Origin: Methanobrevibacter sp.
GTDB lineage: Archaea; Methanobacteriota; Methanobacteria; Methanobacteriales; Methanobacteriaceae
Direction of reading: 5' to 3'
Assembly: GCF_015062985.1 (NCBI RefSeq)
Contig: NZ_SUTI01000011.1
Coordinates: 1 to 64,000 of the forward strand
Length of the DNA: 64,000 nucleotides
The stretch's first letter is position 1. Each line of letters opens with the position of its first letter. Below the pieces are notes generated by a model. The model saw nothing but the letters and a program-made list of their open reading frames with translations, was not told the origin of the DNA and made no database searches. Position numbers and translations under genes: made by a program. Below are positions 17,866 to 28,059 of the stretch, piece by piece.

Positions 17866-18768
17866 TCATTTAAGTTCAATTTCCATTAAATCGTAAGCAA
17901 TTTCGGTATTTTCAAAAATTTCTCGAGCTTCATTCAGTAGGATTTTAGAAAATTCCCCATTATAACGTGTGCTTATATGGGTCAATATTAATCCTTTACA
18001 ATTTGATTGCTTTGCAACATATGCAGCATCCGCTGCGGTTGAATGCCCATGTTCCTCTGCATTTTCCTCCTCTTGCCTTGAAAATGTTGATTCATGAATT
18101 AGGAGTGTACTGTCTTTTGCAAGGTCAATCATTTCTTCACAAGGTCGTGTGTCTCCGGAGTAGGTGAATTTGATTCCTTTCCTAGGTTCCCCAAGAACTT
18201 GTTCGGGTTTTATGATTCGCCCATCAATTTCAACCGTTTCTCCATTGTGTAATTTGCCGAAAAGAGGGCCTACGGGAACTCCTAATTCAATAGCTTTTTC
18301 TCTCAAAAACCTTGGCTTTTTCTTTTCCTCAATGGAATATGCAAGAGATGGAACATTATGTCTGACGGATTGGCATTTGATGATGTATTCTTCAGTTTCT
18401 TCAATGATTCCCGGTTCTATTTCAATGAATTCAAGAGGGTATTCATATTTGCAGTAACCGAAGTTAAATATTGCATCTCTGACTTTGTACAATCCTTTAG
18501 GACCATATATTGTTAGTTTTTCTTCCCTACCGTGCAGTCCAAGTGATTGCATGAGCCCTGGAAGACCTAAGATATGGTCTCCATGGAAATGTGTGATAAA
18601 TATCTTGGATATTTTCATAGGACTCACTTTTGTGTGAAGCATTTGTCTTTGAGTTCCTTCCCCACAATCAAATAACATCACTTTTCCGAATGCCTTAAGG
18701 GCAATTGAAACATGATTTCTCTCTTTCGAATGAACTGCTGAAGAAGTTCCTAAAAATATTATTTCCAT
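17866..18768 (-). CDS. rnz: Ribonuclease Z (tRNA 3' processing)
   Basis: 300 residues, the length of short-form RNase Z, which cuts the 3' trailer from pre-tRNA. The zinc-binding motif THFHGDH (59-65) is present, the N-terminus has FLGTSSAVHSKERN, and downstream ligands appear in SVRHNVPSLAY, YSGDTRPCEE and LILTHISTRY. The exosite insertion (YCKYEYPLEFIEIEPG region) is retained. A GTGAT ribosome binding site precedes the ATG. It heads the rnz-mscS-nadA operon and faces nadC. Confidence 0.94.
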   Translation of the reverse strand: MEIIFLGTSSAVHSKERNHVSIALKAFGKVMLFDCGEGTQRQMLHTKVSPMKISKIFITHFHGDHILGLPGLMQSLGLHGREEKLTIYGPKGLYKVRDAIFNFGYCKYEYPLEFIEIEPGIIEETEEYIIKCQSVRHNVPSLAYSIEEKKKPRFLREKAIELGVPVGPLFGKLHNGETVEIDGRIIKPEQVLGEPRKGIKFTYSGDTRPCEEMIDLAKDSTLLIHESTFSRQEEENAEEHGHSTAADAAYVAKQSNCKGLILTHISTRYNGEFSKILLNEAREIFENTEIAYDLMEIELK

Positions 18769-18832
18769 ATAATCACTTATATTATAGGATAAATATATAT
18801 TTTAATTAAATTATTATAGTTTAGGTGATTTT

Positions 18833-19657
18833 TTGGATAAAATTATAGAATACATGTTGGCCGAAGATGAGGGATTCGGAGATATTACTTCAAATGCAGT
18901 AGTTGAAAAAGATTTGGAAGTGTCTGCTCAAATAATTTCAAAAGATAACGGAATTTTAGCAGGAATGGATATAATTAGAGAGGTATTTGAAGAATATGGT
19001 GTTAAAGTTAACTTCTGGCTAAAGGATGGATCTCCAATATCTGAAAATGATTTGTTAATGTCTGTTGCAGGCGATGCAAGGACAATTCTGCTTCTGGAGA
19101 GGACAGTTTTGAATTTATCTATGAGGATGAGTGGTGTGGCCAGTGCAGCCAATCATTATATTAATATTGTTAAGGATTATGATGTGAGAGTTGCCGGAAC
19201 ACGTAAGACATCCCCCGCAATCGCCAAATTTGATAAATATGCACTGCAAATTGGAGGAGCCGATACTCACCGCTTTAGTTTGGATGACATGGTTTTAATT
19301 AAGGACAACCATATTGCAACATGCGAAAACCCTCTTGATGCGCTTCTAAAAGCTAAAGCAAAAACCAGCTTTTCTAAAAAAATTGAAATTGAAGTGGAAA
19401 CTTTGGATGATGCAATTGAATGTGTAAAAAATGGTGCAGATATTGTGATGCTTGACAATATGTCTGGTGCCGAGGTCAAAGAGGTTATTGAAGAGCTTGA
19501 AAAACTTAACATCCGCCAAAATTCATTGATTGAAGTCTCAGGAGGAATCACTGAAGAAAATATCCTGGATTATGTTGAGTATGGGGTGGACATTATCTCC
19601 ATTGGAGCTTTAACACATTCCTCAAGAAGTTTAAATTTCAGTTTAAGAATTGATTAA
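18833..19657 (+). CDS. nadC: Nicotinate-nucleotide pyrophosphorylase NadC
   Basis: 274 residues. NadC turns quinolinate and PRPP into nicotinate mononucleotide. Signatures are EDEGFGDIT near the N-terminus, RKTSPA and the GGADTHRFSLDDMVLIKDNH run that contains PRPP and quinolinate ligands, and the C-terminal ISIGALTHSS. The start is a TTG at 18833 with GGTGAT three bases before it (18824-18829); no ATG fits. AAATATATATTTTAA at about 18791 is the likely TATA box. Divergently placed with the operon that ends in nadA, so quinolinate synthesis and use sit back to back. Confidence 0.94.
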   Translation: MDKIIEYMLAEDEGFGDITSNAVVEKDLEVSAQIISKDNGILAGMDIIREVFEEYGVKVNFWLKDGSPISENDLLMSVAGDARTILLLERTVLNLSMRMSGVASAANHYINIVKDYDVRVAGTRKTSPAIAKFDKYALQIGGADTHRFSLDDMVLIKDNHIATCENPLDALLKAKAKTSFSKKIEIEVETLDDAIECVKNGADIVMLDNMSGAEVKEVIEELEKLNIRQNSLIEVSGGITEENILDYVEYGVDIISIGALTHSSRSLNFSLRID

Positions 19658-19659
19658 GA

Positions 19660-21180
19660 CTATAACCTCAAGGATAACTTTTCTTTCAATTCTTCATTGC
19701 TCATTTCAGTGATGAACGTTTCATCACTGCTGATGGCTTTTTCAGCTAAATTCAGTTTATTTTTACTCATTTCATCAATTACTTCTTCAAGTGTTCCTTT
19801 GGTGATGAATCTGTAAACCATCACATCACTTTTTTGGCCAATGCGATGTACACGGTCCGTTGCCTGGTTTTCTATGGCAGGATTCCACCATAAGTCATAG
19901 TGAATGACATTTTGGGCTGCAGTCAAGTTCAGTCCCACACCGCCGGTCTTAAGTGTTGCAACCAGAATTTTGCAATCCTTATCTTCCTGGAAATTGGAAA
20001 TCACTTCACTTCTCTTCTGCTGTGTGAGCGAACCGTGTAGGAATAGCACGTCCTGCTTTAATTTCTTGGAAACTAATTTCTGTATGATTTCACCCATTTG
20101 CGCATATTGGGTAAATATTATCACTTTTTCATCTACATCCAGAATATTTTCCAGAATGGTAATCAGCAGTTCCATCTTTCCGGATTCTGAAATTTTAGGA
20201 TTATCTGTGTGAAGGTATTGCGCCGGATGATTGCAGGCTTGCTTTAAGGCGGTTATGATGTTTAGGATAATTCCTCTTCGTTCAATACCTGTTTTTCCTT
20301 CCAAATCCTCAAATATTCCATCCATTATTGCATTATACAATAGTATTTGCTTTTTTGTTAGGCTGCAGTAGATGTCATTTATAATTTTGTCAGGAAGTTC
20401 ATCTTTGATGTTGTCGTCGCTTTTCAAGCGTCTCAATACAAAGGGTTTTGTGATAGCTTTAAATTTTTCCAGGGTTTTTGTCTCTTCAAGTCTTTCAATT
20501 CTCATGACATAACTTGCCTTGAAATTGTCCAGACTGGATAAGTATCCCTTGTTCACGAAATCAAATATTGACCAGTAATCGGTTAATCTGTTTTCTATTG
20601 GAGTACCGGTCAATGCAATTTTATTGGATGCAGGAACACTTTTAATTGCCTTTGTTTGTTGAGTGTTGGGATTTTTAATGTTTTGCGCTTCATCAATAAC
20701 GCATATAAACCAAATCTTATCTAAAAACATGTCCAAATCAAGACGGATAACTCCATAAGATGTTAATATGATATCATAATCTTCAAAAGGGAATGTCCTA
20801 TTTGATCCGTGATAGATGTAGTATGTCAGTTCGGGTGTGAATTTTTTGATTTCATTTTCCCAATTTGAAATCAGGGTGGGCGGAACGATTATTAATGACG
20901 GTTCATTATCCAGTGGATTCATTTCTTTAAAATGAAGGATGGTAGTTAAAACCTGAAGTGTTTTTCCAAGACCCATGTCATCTGCTAAAATGCATCCGAA
21001 GTTATATTTGACGTTTTGAACCAACCATGAATATCCAATTTTTTGATAAGGCCTTAACTCTCCTGTCAGTGACTTTGGAACTTCATAAACCTTTGTGTCA
21101 TTTATCAACTTATTGAATCGAGCATAATCCTTCGGATCTTTTAATTGTTTTTTCATTATTTTTTTAAATTCAGAATCCAT
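19660..21180 (-). CDS. SNF2-family ATPase, core-only form
   Basis: 506 residues. The Swi2/Snf2 ATPase core is complete: Walker A ADDMGLGKT (about 66-74), DEAQ box (DEAQNIKN), LTGTPIENR, and motifs V-VI ATLKTGGVGLNLTAA and DRVHRIGQ. These enzymes move along duplex DNA and remodel protein-DNA contacts. Most archaeal and bacterial homologues have several hundred extra N-terminal residues (SWIM and beta domains); here the motor begins within the first 60 residues, so the protein is a bare motor. An N-terminal truncation by gene loss is possible, but the region upstream shows no leftover coding sequence. Its end abuts the convergent nadC. Confidence 0.88.
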   Translation of the reverse strand: MDSEFKKIMKKQLKDPKDYARFNKLINDTKVYEVPKSLTGELRPYQKIGYSWLVQNVKYNFGCILADDMGLGKTLQVLTTILHFKEMNPLDNEPSLIIVPPTLISNWENEIKKFTPELTYYIYHGSNRTFPFEDYDIILTSYGVIRLDLDMFLDKIWFICVIDEAQNIKNPNTQQTKAIKSVPASNKIALTGTPIENRLTDYWSIFDFVNKGYLSSLDNFKASYVMRIERLEETKTLEKFKAITKPFVLRRLKSDDNIKDELPDKIINDIYCSLTKKQILLYNAIMDGIFEDLEGKTGIERRGIILNIITALKQACNHPAQYLHTDNPKISESGKMELLITILENILDVDEKVIIFTQYAQMGEIIQKLVSKKLKQDVLFLHGSLTQQKRSEVISNFQEDKDCKILVATLKTGGVGLNLTAAQNVIHYDLWWNPAIENQATDRVHRIGQKSDVMVYRFITKGTLEEVIDEMSKNKLNLAEKAISSDETFITEMSNEELKEKLSLRL

Positions 21181-21332
21181 GTTTTTGTTCTCTTTAATTT
21201 TGCTAATTAAATATATTGAGTTAATTTATTAAAATATTCATTTTTTTCAGCACTTATTTTTATTTTTTGAATTTTCTTTTCAAAATTAATTCTTAAATTC
21301 TCCAAAAAACAAAGATTAATAATATAGTAAAA

Positions 21333-21342
21333 TAATATATAT
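21333..21342 (+). promoter_or_regulatory. TATA box of carAB
   Basis: AATATATATT lies about 45 bases before the carA ATG, with GGTGAT as ribosome binding site at about 21375. Confidence 0.5.
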
Positions 21343-21384
21343 TAAAGATAAAAAGTAATTTTATATTTTTTATATGGTGATTTA

Positions 21385-22467
21385 ATGGTAAAAATAGCTA
21401 AATTAGCTTTGGAAGATGGCACTATTTTAAAAGGAGAAGCATTTGGTTATGAAACCACCAAATTGGGAGAACTTGTTTTTTCCACTGGTATGGGTGGTTA
21501 TACTGAATCTTTAACAGATCCGTCTTTTAAAGGGGAAATATTAATGTCCACTTATCCGCTTGAAGGAAATCATGGGGTAAGTGAAGAGTGGTATCAATCT
21601 GATAAAATTCAGGTTGAAGGTTTTGTTTGTCGTGAGGTCTGTCGTGAAGTTTCTAATTTTGGACCTCAAAAAACATTGGATGAATTTTTAAAAGAATTTG
21701 AAACTCCGGGAATAAGCGGAATTGATACTCGTGATTTAACACTTAAGATTCGTGAAAGAGGTTCTCTTAAAGCAGCAATAACTACAGAAGATATTGCTGA
21801 TGAAGAATTGTTGGAAATGGCTCGCTCACAACCAAGTATTGAAGACAAGGATGTTGTGCCATTGGTATCAACTAAAGAAATTAAGGTTTTCAATGAAGAT
21901 GCCGATAAAAAAGTTGCTTTAATTGATTGCGGCGTTAAAAAGAATATCATTAACTCATTTTTAGAAAGGGACATTGGTGTTGTTATTTTCCCTTATGATA
22001 CTGATTATAAAACAGTCTTGGATTACTCTCCAAACGGATTGATGATTACATCCGGACCCGGAAATCCTGACAGAGTTTCTGAAACCATAGAAACAATGAA
22101 AAAGTTATCAAACAGGTTGCCTATTTTTGGAATTTGTATGGGCCAACAATTAATCGCAAAATCTTTTGGAGCAAGGTCTTATAAAATGAAATTTGGACAT
22201 AGGGGTGAAAATCAACCAGTTAAAGATTTAAACACTGGAAAAGTATTCATCACTTCACAAAATCATGGATTCACCATTGATAAAGAATCTTTAAAAGAAA
22301 CTGATTTGGTTTTAACACAAATCAACTTAAATGATGGAACTCCAGAAGGTATTTCCCATAAGGAATTGCCTATGCTTTGTATCCAGTACCACCCTGAAGC
22401 AGGTCCTGGTCCAAATGATACCAGAAGTATTTTTGACGAATTCAATCAAATGATGGATGATTATTAA
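21385..22467 (+). CDS. carA: Carbamoyl-phosphate synthase small subunit CarA
   Basis: 360 residues, standard length. CarA is the glutaminase that feeds ammonia to CarB for arginine and pyrimidine synthesis. The N-terminal domain has GEAFGYE and FSTGMGGYTESLTDPS; the class I amidotransferase has the nucleophile in FGICMGQQL and the His-Glu pair in QYHPEAGPGP. It is followed by carB after 21 bases, so the two subunits are made from one mRNA. The start has GGTGAT at optimal distance. Confidence 0.96.
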   Translation: MVKIAKLALEDGTILKGEAFGYETTKLGELVFSTGMGGYTESLTDPSFKGEILMSTYPLEGNHGVSEEWYQSDKIQVEGFVCREVCREVSNFGPQKTLDEFLKEFETPGISGIDTRDLTLKIRERGSLKAAITTEDIADEELLEMARSQPSIEDKDVVPLVSTKEIKVFNEDADKKVALIDCGVKKNIINSFLERDIGVVIFPYDTDYKTVLDYSPNGLMITSGPGNPDRVSETIETMKKLSNRLPIFGICMGQQLIAKSFGARSYKMKFGHRGENQPVKDLNTGKVFITSQNHGFTIDKESLKETDLVLTQINLNDGTPEGISHKELPMLCIQYHPEAGPGPNDTRSIFDEFNQMMDDY

Positions 22468-22488
22468 AAAATTTAATGAGGATTACAT

Positions 22489-25400
22489 ATGCCAGTTGAT
22501 AAAGATATTAAAAAAGTATTGATTATTGGTTCTGGGCCTATTCAAATCGGACAAGCTGCAGAATTCGATTATTCAGGTTCACAAGCATGTAAATCACTAA
22601 GAGAAGAGGGTATTGAAACAGTATTAGTTAACAGTAATCCAGCTACAATACAAACAGACCTCGGAATGGCAGATACTGTTTATACTGAACCATTAACTCC
22701 GGAAGTAGTTGCAAAAATCATAGAAGAAGAAGACATAGATGCTATTTTACCAACCATGGGAGGACAAACAGGATTAAACATTGCAACAGGTCTCGGGGAT
22801 TTAGGATTATTGGAAGGAATTAAAGTCATAGGATCTGATGTTCAAACAATTAAGGATGTGGAAGACCGTGATTTATTCGCTAATCTTATGGAAGAGATTG
22901 GTGAACAAATTCCAAAATGTCATGCTGTTGAAAGTGTTGAAGACGCCCTTAAAGCTGTTGAAGACATCGGTTATCCTGTTATTGTAAGACCGGCATTTAC
23001 ATTAGGCGGTACCGGTGGGGGAATAGCCCATAACGAAGAGGAATTGATTGAAATTGCTAATCATGGATTGGATATGAGTTTCATTAATCAAGTTCTCATT
23101 GATGAATCAGTTCTCGGATGGAAAGAAATAGAATTTGAAGTAATGAGAGATAAGGAAGACACCTGTATAATTGTCTGTACTATGGAAAACATCGATCCGA
23201 TGGGTATTCACACCGGAGACAGTGTCGTTGTTGCTCCTATTCAGAATTTGTGTGATGAAACCATCCAGAAAATGAGAGATGCTTCAATTAAGATTATCAG
23301 AGCATTAGGAATTCGCGGTGGTTGTAATATTCAATTCGCACTTAACCCGGAAACTGATGAATATAAAGTCATCGAAGTAAATCCGCGTGTATCAAGAAGT
23401 AGTGCACTCGCATCAAAGGCTACAGGTTATCCAATCGCTAAAATTTCTTCAAAAGTGGCTTTAGGTTTAACTTTGGATGAAATTAAAAACGACATTACAA
23501 AAGAGACTCCTGCTTCTTTTGAACCGGCTATTGATTATGTTGTAATTAAAATCCCAAGATGGCCATTTGATAAATTTAAAGGAGTCAGCCGTCAAGTTGG
23601 AGTTCAGATGAAAGCTACTGGGGAAGTAATGGCTATCGGAAGAACATTTGAAGAGGCTTTCCAAAAGGCGCTCAGGTCACTTGACATGGGATTCGATGGA
23701 TTTGAATATGTCGAATGGACTAAAGAAGACTTGGCAAATCCTACTGACTTAATCTATTTCCAAATTTATTCAGCAATCAAAGATGGAATGGATATTGATG
23801 AAATCGGAAAAATCACCAAAATCGATAATTTCTTCTTATATAAAATCAGAAACATCGTCAATTTTGAAAATGATGTGACTGCTGAAAAACTTAATGATGA
23901 ATTTTATTTAAGAAAAGCAAAACAGTTAGGTTGTTCTAATAAAAGATTGGCTGACTTGTCCGGCCAAACTGAAGAATACATTAGAAGCTTGCTTTCAAGA
24001 TACAATATTAAGCAATCCTATAAGATGGTAGATACCTGTGCTGCAGAGTTTGAAGCTAAAACTCCATACTACTACAGCAGCTACGATATAGGTAATGAAC
24101 TTGTTTCCACTACCAAGAAAAAAGTTGTCATTCTCGGTGCAGGTCCTATTAGGATTGGTCAGGGTATAGAATTTGATTATTGCTGTGTTCACTCTTCTCT
24201 GGCTTTAAAAGAGGAAGGAATTGAAACAATCTTGATTAACAACAACCCGGAAACCGTAAGTACTGATTATGACATTTCCGATAAACTGTTCTTTGAACCT
24301 CTCACTTTCGAAGATGTGATGGGTGTAATTGACCAGGAAAAACCTGATGGTGTTATTGTACAATTCGGTGGTCAGACATCAATTAACTTGGCAGTTCCAC
24401 TTGCAAATGCAGGTGTTAAAATTTTAGGAACTCCATATGATAGTATTGATAGGGTAGAAGACAGGGAATTGTTTGCAGAACTTTTAGAAAAATTGCACAT
24501 TCATCAAGCTCCATACGGAACAGCCAATTCATTTGATGAAGCAAAAAAAATTGCAGAAAAAATTACTTTCCCAGTTTTAGTGCGTCCGTCATATGTTATC
24601 GGGGGAAGGGCAATGGAAATCGTTTATGACAACGATGAGCTTGAAGAGTATATGAAGGAAGCTGTAAAGGTATCTCCGGAACATCCAATTTTAGTGGATA
24701 AGTTCCTTGAAGACGCCATTGAACTTGACGTAGATATCTTATGTGATGGTGAAGACGTATTTATTGCGGGAATCATGGAGCACATTGAAGAAGCTGGTGT
24801 TCACTCAGGTGACTCCGCTTGTGTAATACCTCCTCAAACCATTCCGGCACACATCCTGGATACAATTCGTGAAAACTCCACCAAATTAGCTTTAGAATTG
24901 GATGTCAAAGGTTTAATGAATATTCAATACGCTGTAAAACTTGATGAAGAGATGGTTTACATTATTGAAGCAAACCCTCGTGCAAGTAGAACAGTTCCGT
25001 TTGTAAGTAAAGCCATCGGTGTTCCATTGGCTAAAGTTGCAACCTGGATTATGCAAGGCGCTAAATTGAAAGATTTCGGTTTGACCAAGGAAATAAAAAT
25101 AGATCATGTTGCAGTCAAAGAATCAGTATTCCCATTCTTGAAATTGCCTGAATCCGATACCGTATTAGGTCCGGAAATGAAATCAACCGGGGAAAGTATA
25201 GGTATTGATGAAAATTATGGAATGGCATTTTACAAATCACAGCTTTCAGCAGGAATGGAATTACCTAAAGATGGTAAAATATTCATAAGTGTTAAAGAAA
25301 CTGATAAGAAAAAAATCAGACCTATTGCTGAGAAAGCAGCTAATTTAGGATTTAAAATCATGGCCACTGATGGTACTGGTGATGCTACTGGTTTGGATTC

Positions 25401-25665
25401 AGTTGAAAAAGTATTGAAAGTATCACAGGGTTCCCCTAACATTAGGGATGCTATTTTAAACAATGAGGTTAATTTGATTATTAACACTTCTGAAGGTAAA
25501 CAATCCGCTAAGGATGGTTATATCATTAGGCGTCTAGCTATTGAACTGGGTATTCCTTATGTTACTACATTAGCTGGAGCAAGAGCAGTCTTAAATGCTA
25601 TTCAGGCTGTGCAAAATAATGAAATTAATGTAAAATCTTTAAATGAATATGTTGATGGAGAATAG
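22489..25665 (+). CDS. carB: Carbamoyl-phosphate synthase large subunit CarB
   Basis: 1058 residues, one continuous polypeptide with both ATP-grasp halves (about 1-400 and 550-930), the oligomerisation domain between them and the C-terminal MGS-like allosteric domain (about 935-1058). Typical runs are IIGSGPIQIGQAAEFDYSG in the first half and ILGAGPIRIGQGIEFDYCC in the second, plus TLGGTGGGIA and VIGGRAMEIV. Some methanogens have a split carB; this one is fused. It is cotranscribed with carA. Confidence 0.96.
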   Translation: MPVDKDIKKVLIIGSGPIQIGQAAEFDYSGSQACKSLREEGIETVLVNSNPATIQTDLGMADTVYTEPLTPEVVAKIIEEEDIDAILPTMGGQTGLNIATGLGDLGLLEGIKVIGSDVQTIKDVEDRDLFANLMEEIGEQIPKCHAVESVEDALKAVEDIGYPVIVRPAFTLGGTGGGIAHNEEELIEIANHGLDMSFINQVLIDESVLGWKEIEFEVMRDKEDTCIIVCTMENIDPMGIHTGDSVVVAPIQNLCDETIQKMRDASIKIIRALGIRGGCNIQFALNPETDEYKVIEVNPRVSRSSALASKATGYPIAKISSKVALGLTLDEIKNDITKETPASFEPAIDYVVIKIPRWPFDKFKGVSRQVGVQMKATGEVMAIGRTFEEAFQKALRSLDMGFDGFEYVEWTKEDLANPTDLIYFQIYSAIKDGMDIDEIGKITKIDNFFLYKIRNIVNFENDVTAEKLNDEFYLRKAKQLGCSNKRLADLSGQTEEYIRSLLSRYNIKQSYKMVDTCAAEFEAKTPYYYSSYDIGNELVSTTKKKVVILGAGPIRIGQGIEFDYCCVHSSLALKEEGIETILINNNPETVSTDYDISDKLFFEPLTFEDVMGVIDQEKPDGVIVQFGGQTSINLAVPLANAGVKILGTPYDSIDRVEDRELFAELLEKLHIHQAPYGTANSFDEAKKIAEKITFPVLVRPSYVIGGRAMEIVYDNDELEEYMKEAVKVSPEHPILVDKFLEDAIELDVDILCDGEDVFIAGIMEHIEEAGVHSGDSACVIPPQTIPAHILDTIRENSTKLALELDVKGLMNIQYAVKLDEEMVYIIEANPRASRTVPFVSKAIGVPLAKVATWIMQGAKLKDFGLTKEIKIDHVAVKESVFPFLKLPESDTVLGPEMKSTGESIGIDENYGMAFYKSQLSAGMELPKDGKIFISVKETDKKKIRPIAEKAANLGFKIMATDGTGDATGLDSVEKVLKVSQGSPNIRDAILNNEVNLIINTSEGKQSAKDGYIIRRLAIELGIPYVTTLAGARAVLNAIQAVQNNEINVKSLNEYVDGE

Positions 25666-25686
25666 TTTTTTCTCTATCATTTTTTC
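25654..25686 (+). terminator. Hairpin terminator of carAB
   Basis: GATGGAGAA (25654-25662) and TTCTCTATC (25670-25678) form a 9-bp stem with one mismatch, followed by a T run. Confidence 0.55.
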
Positions 25687-26270
25687 TAATTTTTATACAG
25701 GTATTCTTTAATATTGATACCGCAGGAAGGACATTCCTCTTCACCAATTTTAAGTCTGCTTTTACATTTAGGACAGAAGTTCAACTGAACCTTATATTCA
25801 ACAGTAGGGTCAATGATAAGATTAACTTCAATTCTTTCAGTAATATTGGTTTTAAGGACATTCATGTCCCAATGGTTGTCCATCAGTAATTTCTTATAGT
25901 AAAATGCCTCTGTCATGGTATCGTAAAAGCCGAAAACTTCATCACCCTTTTTGATGTAGAATTTGCGAAGCTTATGATTGAATAGGATTTCACCTTCCCT
26001 TTCTTTTTTGTTGACTTTTGTTCCTTTTATTCTGCCTTTAGGTCTTCTTTCAGGAAATGGCGGCAAATCCATATTTTCATACTTGTTTTCCAAATCGCAT
26101 TCAACAAGCAAATCATAATCAAAGTTACAAAAAAATAGCGCATCTCTTTCATATAATGCATCGGATAACTTTCTAAACTCCCCATAGTCTTTATTATTAT
26201 ATTTAACCCTGTATACGTCACCAGTTTTCACAATGTTCCTGTAGAAGTATCGGATTTCTTGAGAGTTAAT
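25686..26270 (-). CDS. Zinc-ribbon protein with two AP2-like repeats, unknown function
   Basis: About 194 residues. Two similar segments of roughly 40 residues, one near VYRVKYNNKDYGEFRKLSD and the other near KFYIKKGDEVFGFYDTMTE, have the Y-x-V-x(5)-YGxFxxxxxA layout of small AP2-like DNA-binding beta sheets. The C-terminus is a zinc ribbon (CPKCKSRL then CPSCG). DNA binding is therefore a reasonable guess. A TTG at 26297 extends the frame but has no ribosome binding site; AAGGGTGAT lies instead three bases before an in-frame ATT at 26270, which I take as the probable start. Confidence 0.6.
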   Translation of the reverse strand: MNSQEIRYFYRNIVKTGDVYRVKYNNKDYGEFRKLSDALYERDALFFCNFDYDLLVECDLENKYENMDLPPFPERRPKGRIKGTKVNKKEREGEILFNHKLRKFYIKKGDEVFGFYDTMTEAFYYKKLLMDNHWDMNVLKTNITERIEVNLIIDPTVEYKVQLNFCPKCKSRLKIGEEECPSCGINIKEYLYKN

Positions 26271-26396
26271 AATATCACCCTTGCATTTAAAAAGCAATTA
26301 TATCAAAATAATGAGTATATTTTATTATTAATTTTTTTATTTTTAAATTTTTTTAATGAAAAATTTTATTAATAAAAAAAATTAGATTTTCCTTTA

Positions 26397-27551
26397 ATGT
26401 TCACTATAGCTAATGGAATCATTTTAAAAGGTGAAAATTTAGTCCCACGCAGGGAGAATATTGTCGTCGATGACGGCAAAATCATTGAAATTGGAAAAGA
26501 TTCTCGTGAAGGAAAAATTATCGATGTTGATGGAGCTATTGTTTGCCCGTCTTTTATTAATGGGCATGTTCATATCGGGGACTCAATCATTAAGGATGAG
26601 GGATATGGTTTGTCTTTAAGTGAAATGGTTAAACCTCCAAACGGGGTTAAACATGTTGCTTTAGCTAATGCCAGTGATGATGATTTGATTGAGGCGATGA
26701 AGGATTCCATGTGGGAAATGGTTAGCACTGGAACAACTCATTTTATAGATTATCGCGAAGGCGGAATAAAAGGTGTTGAACTTTTGAGGAAAGCATCCAA
26801 GGACATTCCGATAAAACCAATAATTTTGGGCCGTGATGACAGTTTTTATGGTGATGATCCTGATTTAAGCAAAGTTAAAATAGCCATTCGAAAGCTCCTT
26901 AAGGTCGCTGACGGTATTGCTCCAAGCGGTTTTGGGGAAATTACAATGGATGTCGCCGAAATAATTTCTGAAGAATGTGAAAAGGAGGGAAAGATTTCAT
27001 CTATCCATGTCGCAGAGTCAGAATCCAATCAGGTAGAATCTTTGAATAAATATGGGTTGAGTGAAATAGAAAAAGGTGTCAAAAGCAATTTTTCCCAATT
27101 GGTTCATCTCACCAATCCAAAAAATAATGATTTGATTGAGGTTTCCAAGATGAATCCGAATGTTGTCGTATGTCCAAGGGCAAACGCCACTTTAAATGTT
27201 GGTGTCGCCCCGTTAAATGAAATGATTGGTTTGGGCTTAAAACCTCTTTTGGGAACTGATAATGTGATGTTGAATTCACCGAATATGCTTCGCGAATTGG
27301 AATTTAGCTTAAAAATCATGTCTGTATATCATAAGGATTATATTAATCCGGTTGAACTTTTAAAAATGTCAACAACCAATGTCTGCGGATTCAAGATTAA
27401 TGATGTAATTCAAAAGTCCATAATTATGGAAGATAATTTTGCCGAATTCAATGTTTTCAGTTCTTTTTCTAAAAATTATTATTTAAATATAATAAATAGG
27501 GCTGAAACGAAAAATATATTATATACTATTAATAAAATAGTTAATGTATAA
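26397..27551 (+). CDS. Amidohydrolase-family deaminase/hydrolase
   Basis: 384 residues of the metal-dependent amidohydrolase superfamily, closest in style to the cytosine deaminase/SAH-deaminase-like proteins. Metal ligands are seen in NGHVHIGDS, in SIHVAESE and in the late GTDNVML. The expected C-terminal return to the beta-sandwich with NLAVID-type sequence is present in a weaker form (MEDNFAEFNVF). The substrate is not readable. No Shine-Dalgarno site; TTTTATTAA at about 26364-26372 lies near -28 of the ATG, so a leaderless mRNA is likely. It starts 127 bases from the divergent zinc-ribbon gene. Confidence 0.8.
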   Translation: MFTIANGIILKGENLVPRRENIVVDDGKIIEIGKDSREGKIIDVDGAIVCPSFINGHVHIGDSIIKDEGYGLSLSEMVKPPNGVKHVALANASDDDLIEAMKDSMWEMVSTGTTHFIDYREGGIKGVELLRKASKDIPIKPIILGRDDSFYGDDPDLSKVKIAIRKLLKVADGIAPSGFGEITMDVAEIISEECEKEGKISSIHVAESESNQVESLNKYGLSEIEKGVKSNFSQLVHLTNPKNNDLIEVSKMNPNVVVCPRANATLNVGVAPLNEMIGLGLKPLLGTDNVMLNSPNMLRELEFSLKIMSVYHKDYINPVELLKMSTTNVCGFKINDVIQKSIIMEDNFAEFNVFSSFSKNYYLNIINRAETKNILYTINKIVNV

Positions 27552-27590
27552 TAATCATGGATATAAATCTATGTCTTATTGGAGATGTTA

Positions 27591-28019
27591 ATGATGTATA
27601 AAAGAATATTAGTTCCTACAGATGGATCAGAATTTGCAAAAAAAGCTCAAAAACATGCTTTATTTTTAGCAAATGCTTCTGGAGCTGAAATTTTTGCTGT
27701 GAGTGTCACAGAGAATAATTTTGTTAACGGACTTCCATTGGATGATGAAATATACCAATTAAATCAAATTTTAAAGGAAAGATCTGAAGAAAATCTTAAG
27801 GAATTTGATGATTTAAACAAAAATGATGATTTAAAGATTACCCATATAATTAGAGAAGGTTCACCTGCCAAAGTTATTTTGGAAGTGGCAAAAGATGAAG
27901 ATATTGATTTGATAGTGATGGGTAGTTCTGGTAAATCCGGATTTGATAGATTTATAATGGGCAGTGTAGCAGACAAAGTTGTAAATTCAGCTAAATGCGC
28001 AGTGCTTGTAATCCATTAA
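27591..28019 (+). CDS. Universal stress protein UspA family
   Basis: 142 residues. One Usp domain with RILVPTDGSEFA at the start and the ATP-binding signature GSSGKSGFDRFIMGSVADKV, so this is an ATP-binding type Usp. I chose the ATG at 27591 because GGAGAT at 27581-27586 is its ribosome binding site; the frame extends to a TTG at 27579 that overlaps this site. The adjacent ATG at 27594 is equally possible. Followed after 40 bases by a CBS-domain gene with its own GGTG site; both bind adenine nucleotides in known families. Confidence 0.9.
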   Translation: MMYKRILVPTDGSEFAKKAQKHALFLANASGAEIFAVSVTENNFVNGLPLDDEIYQLNQILKERSEENLKEFDDLNKNDDLKITHIIREGSPAKVILEVAKDEDIDLIVMGSSGKSGFDRFIMGSVADKVVNSAKCAVLVIH

Positions 28020-28059
28020 GCTTACCATATTTATTGTATTTTTGTAAAAAGGTGTTTTT

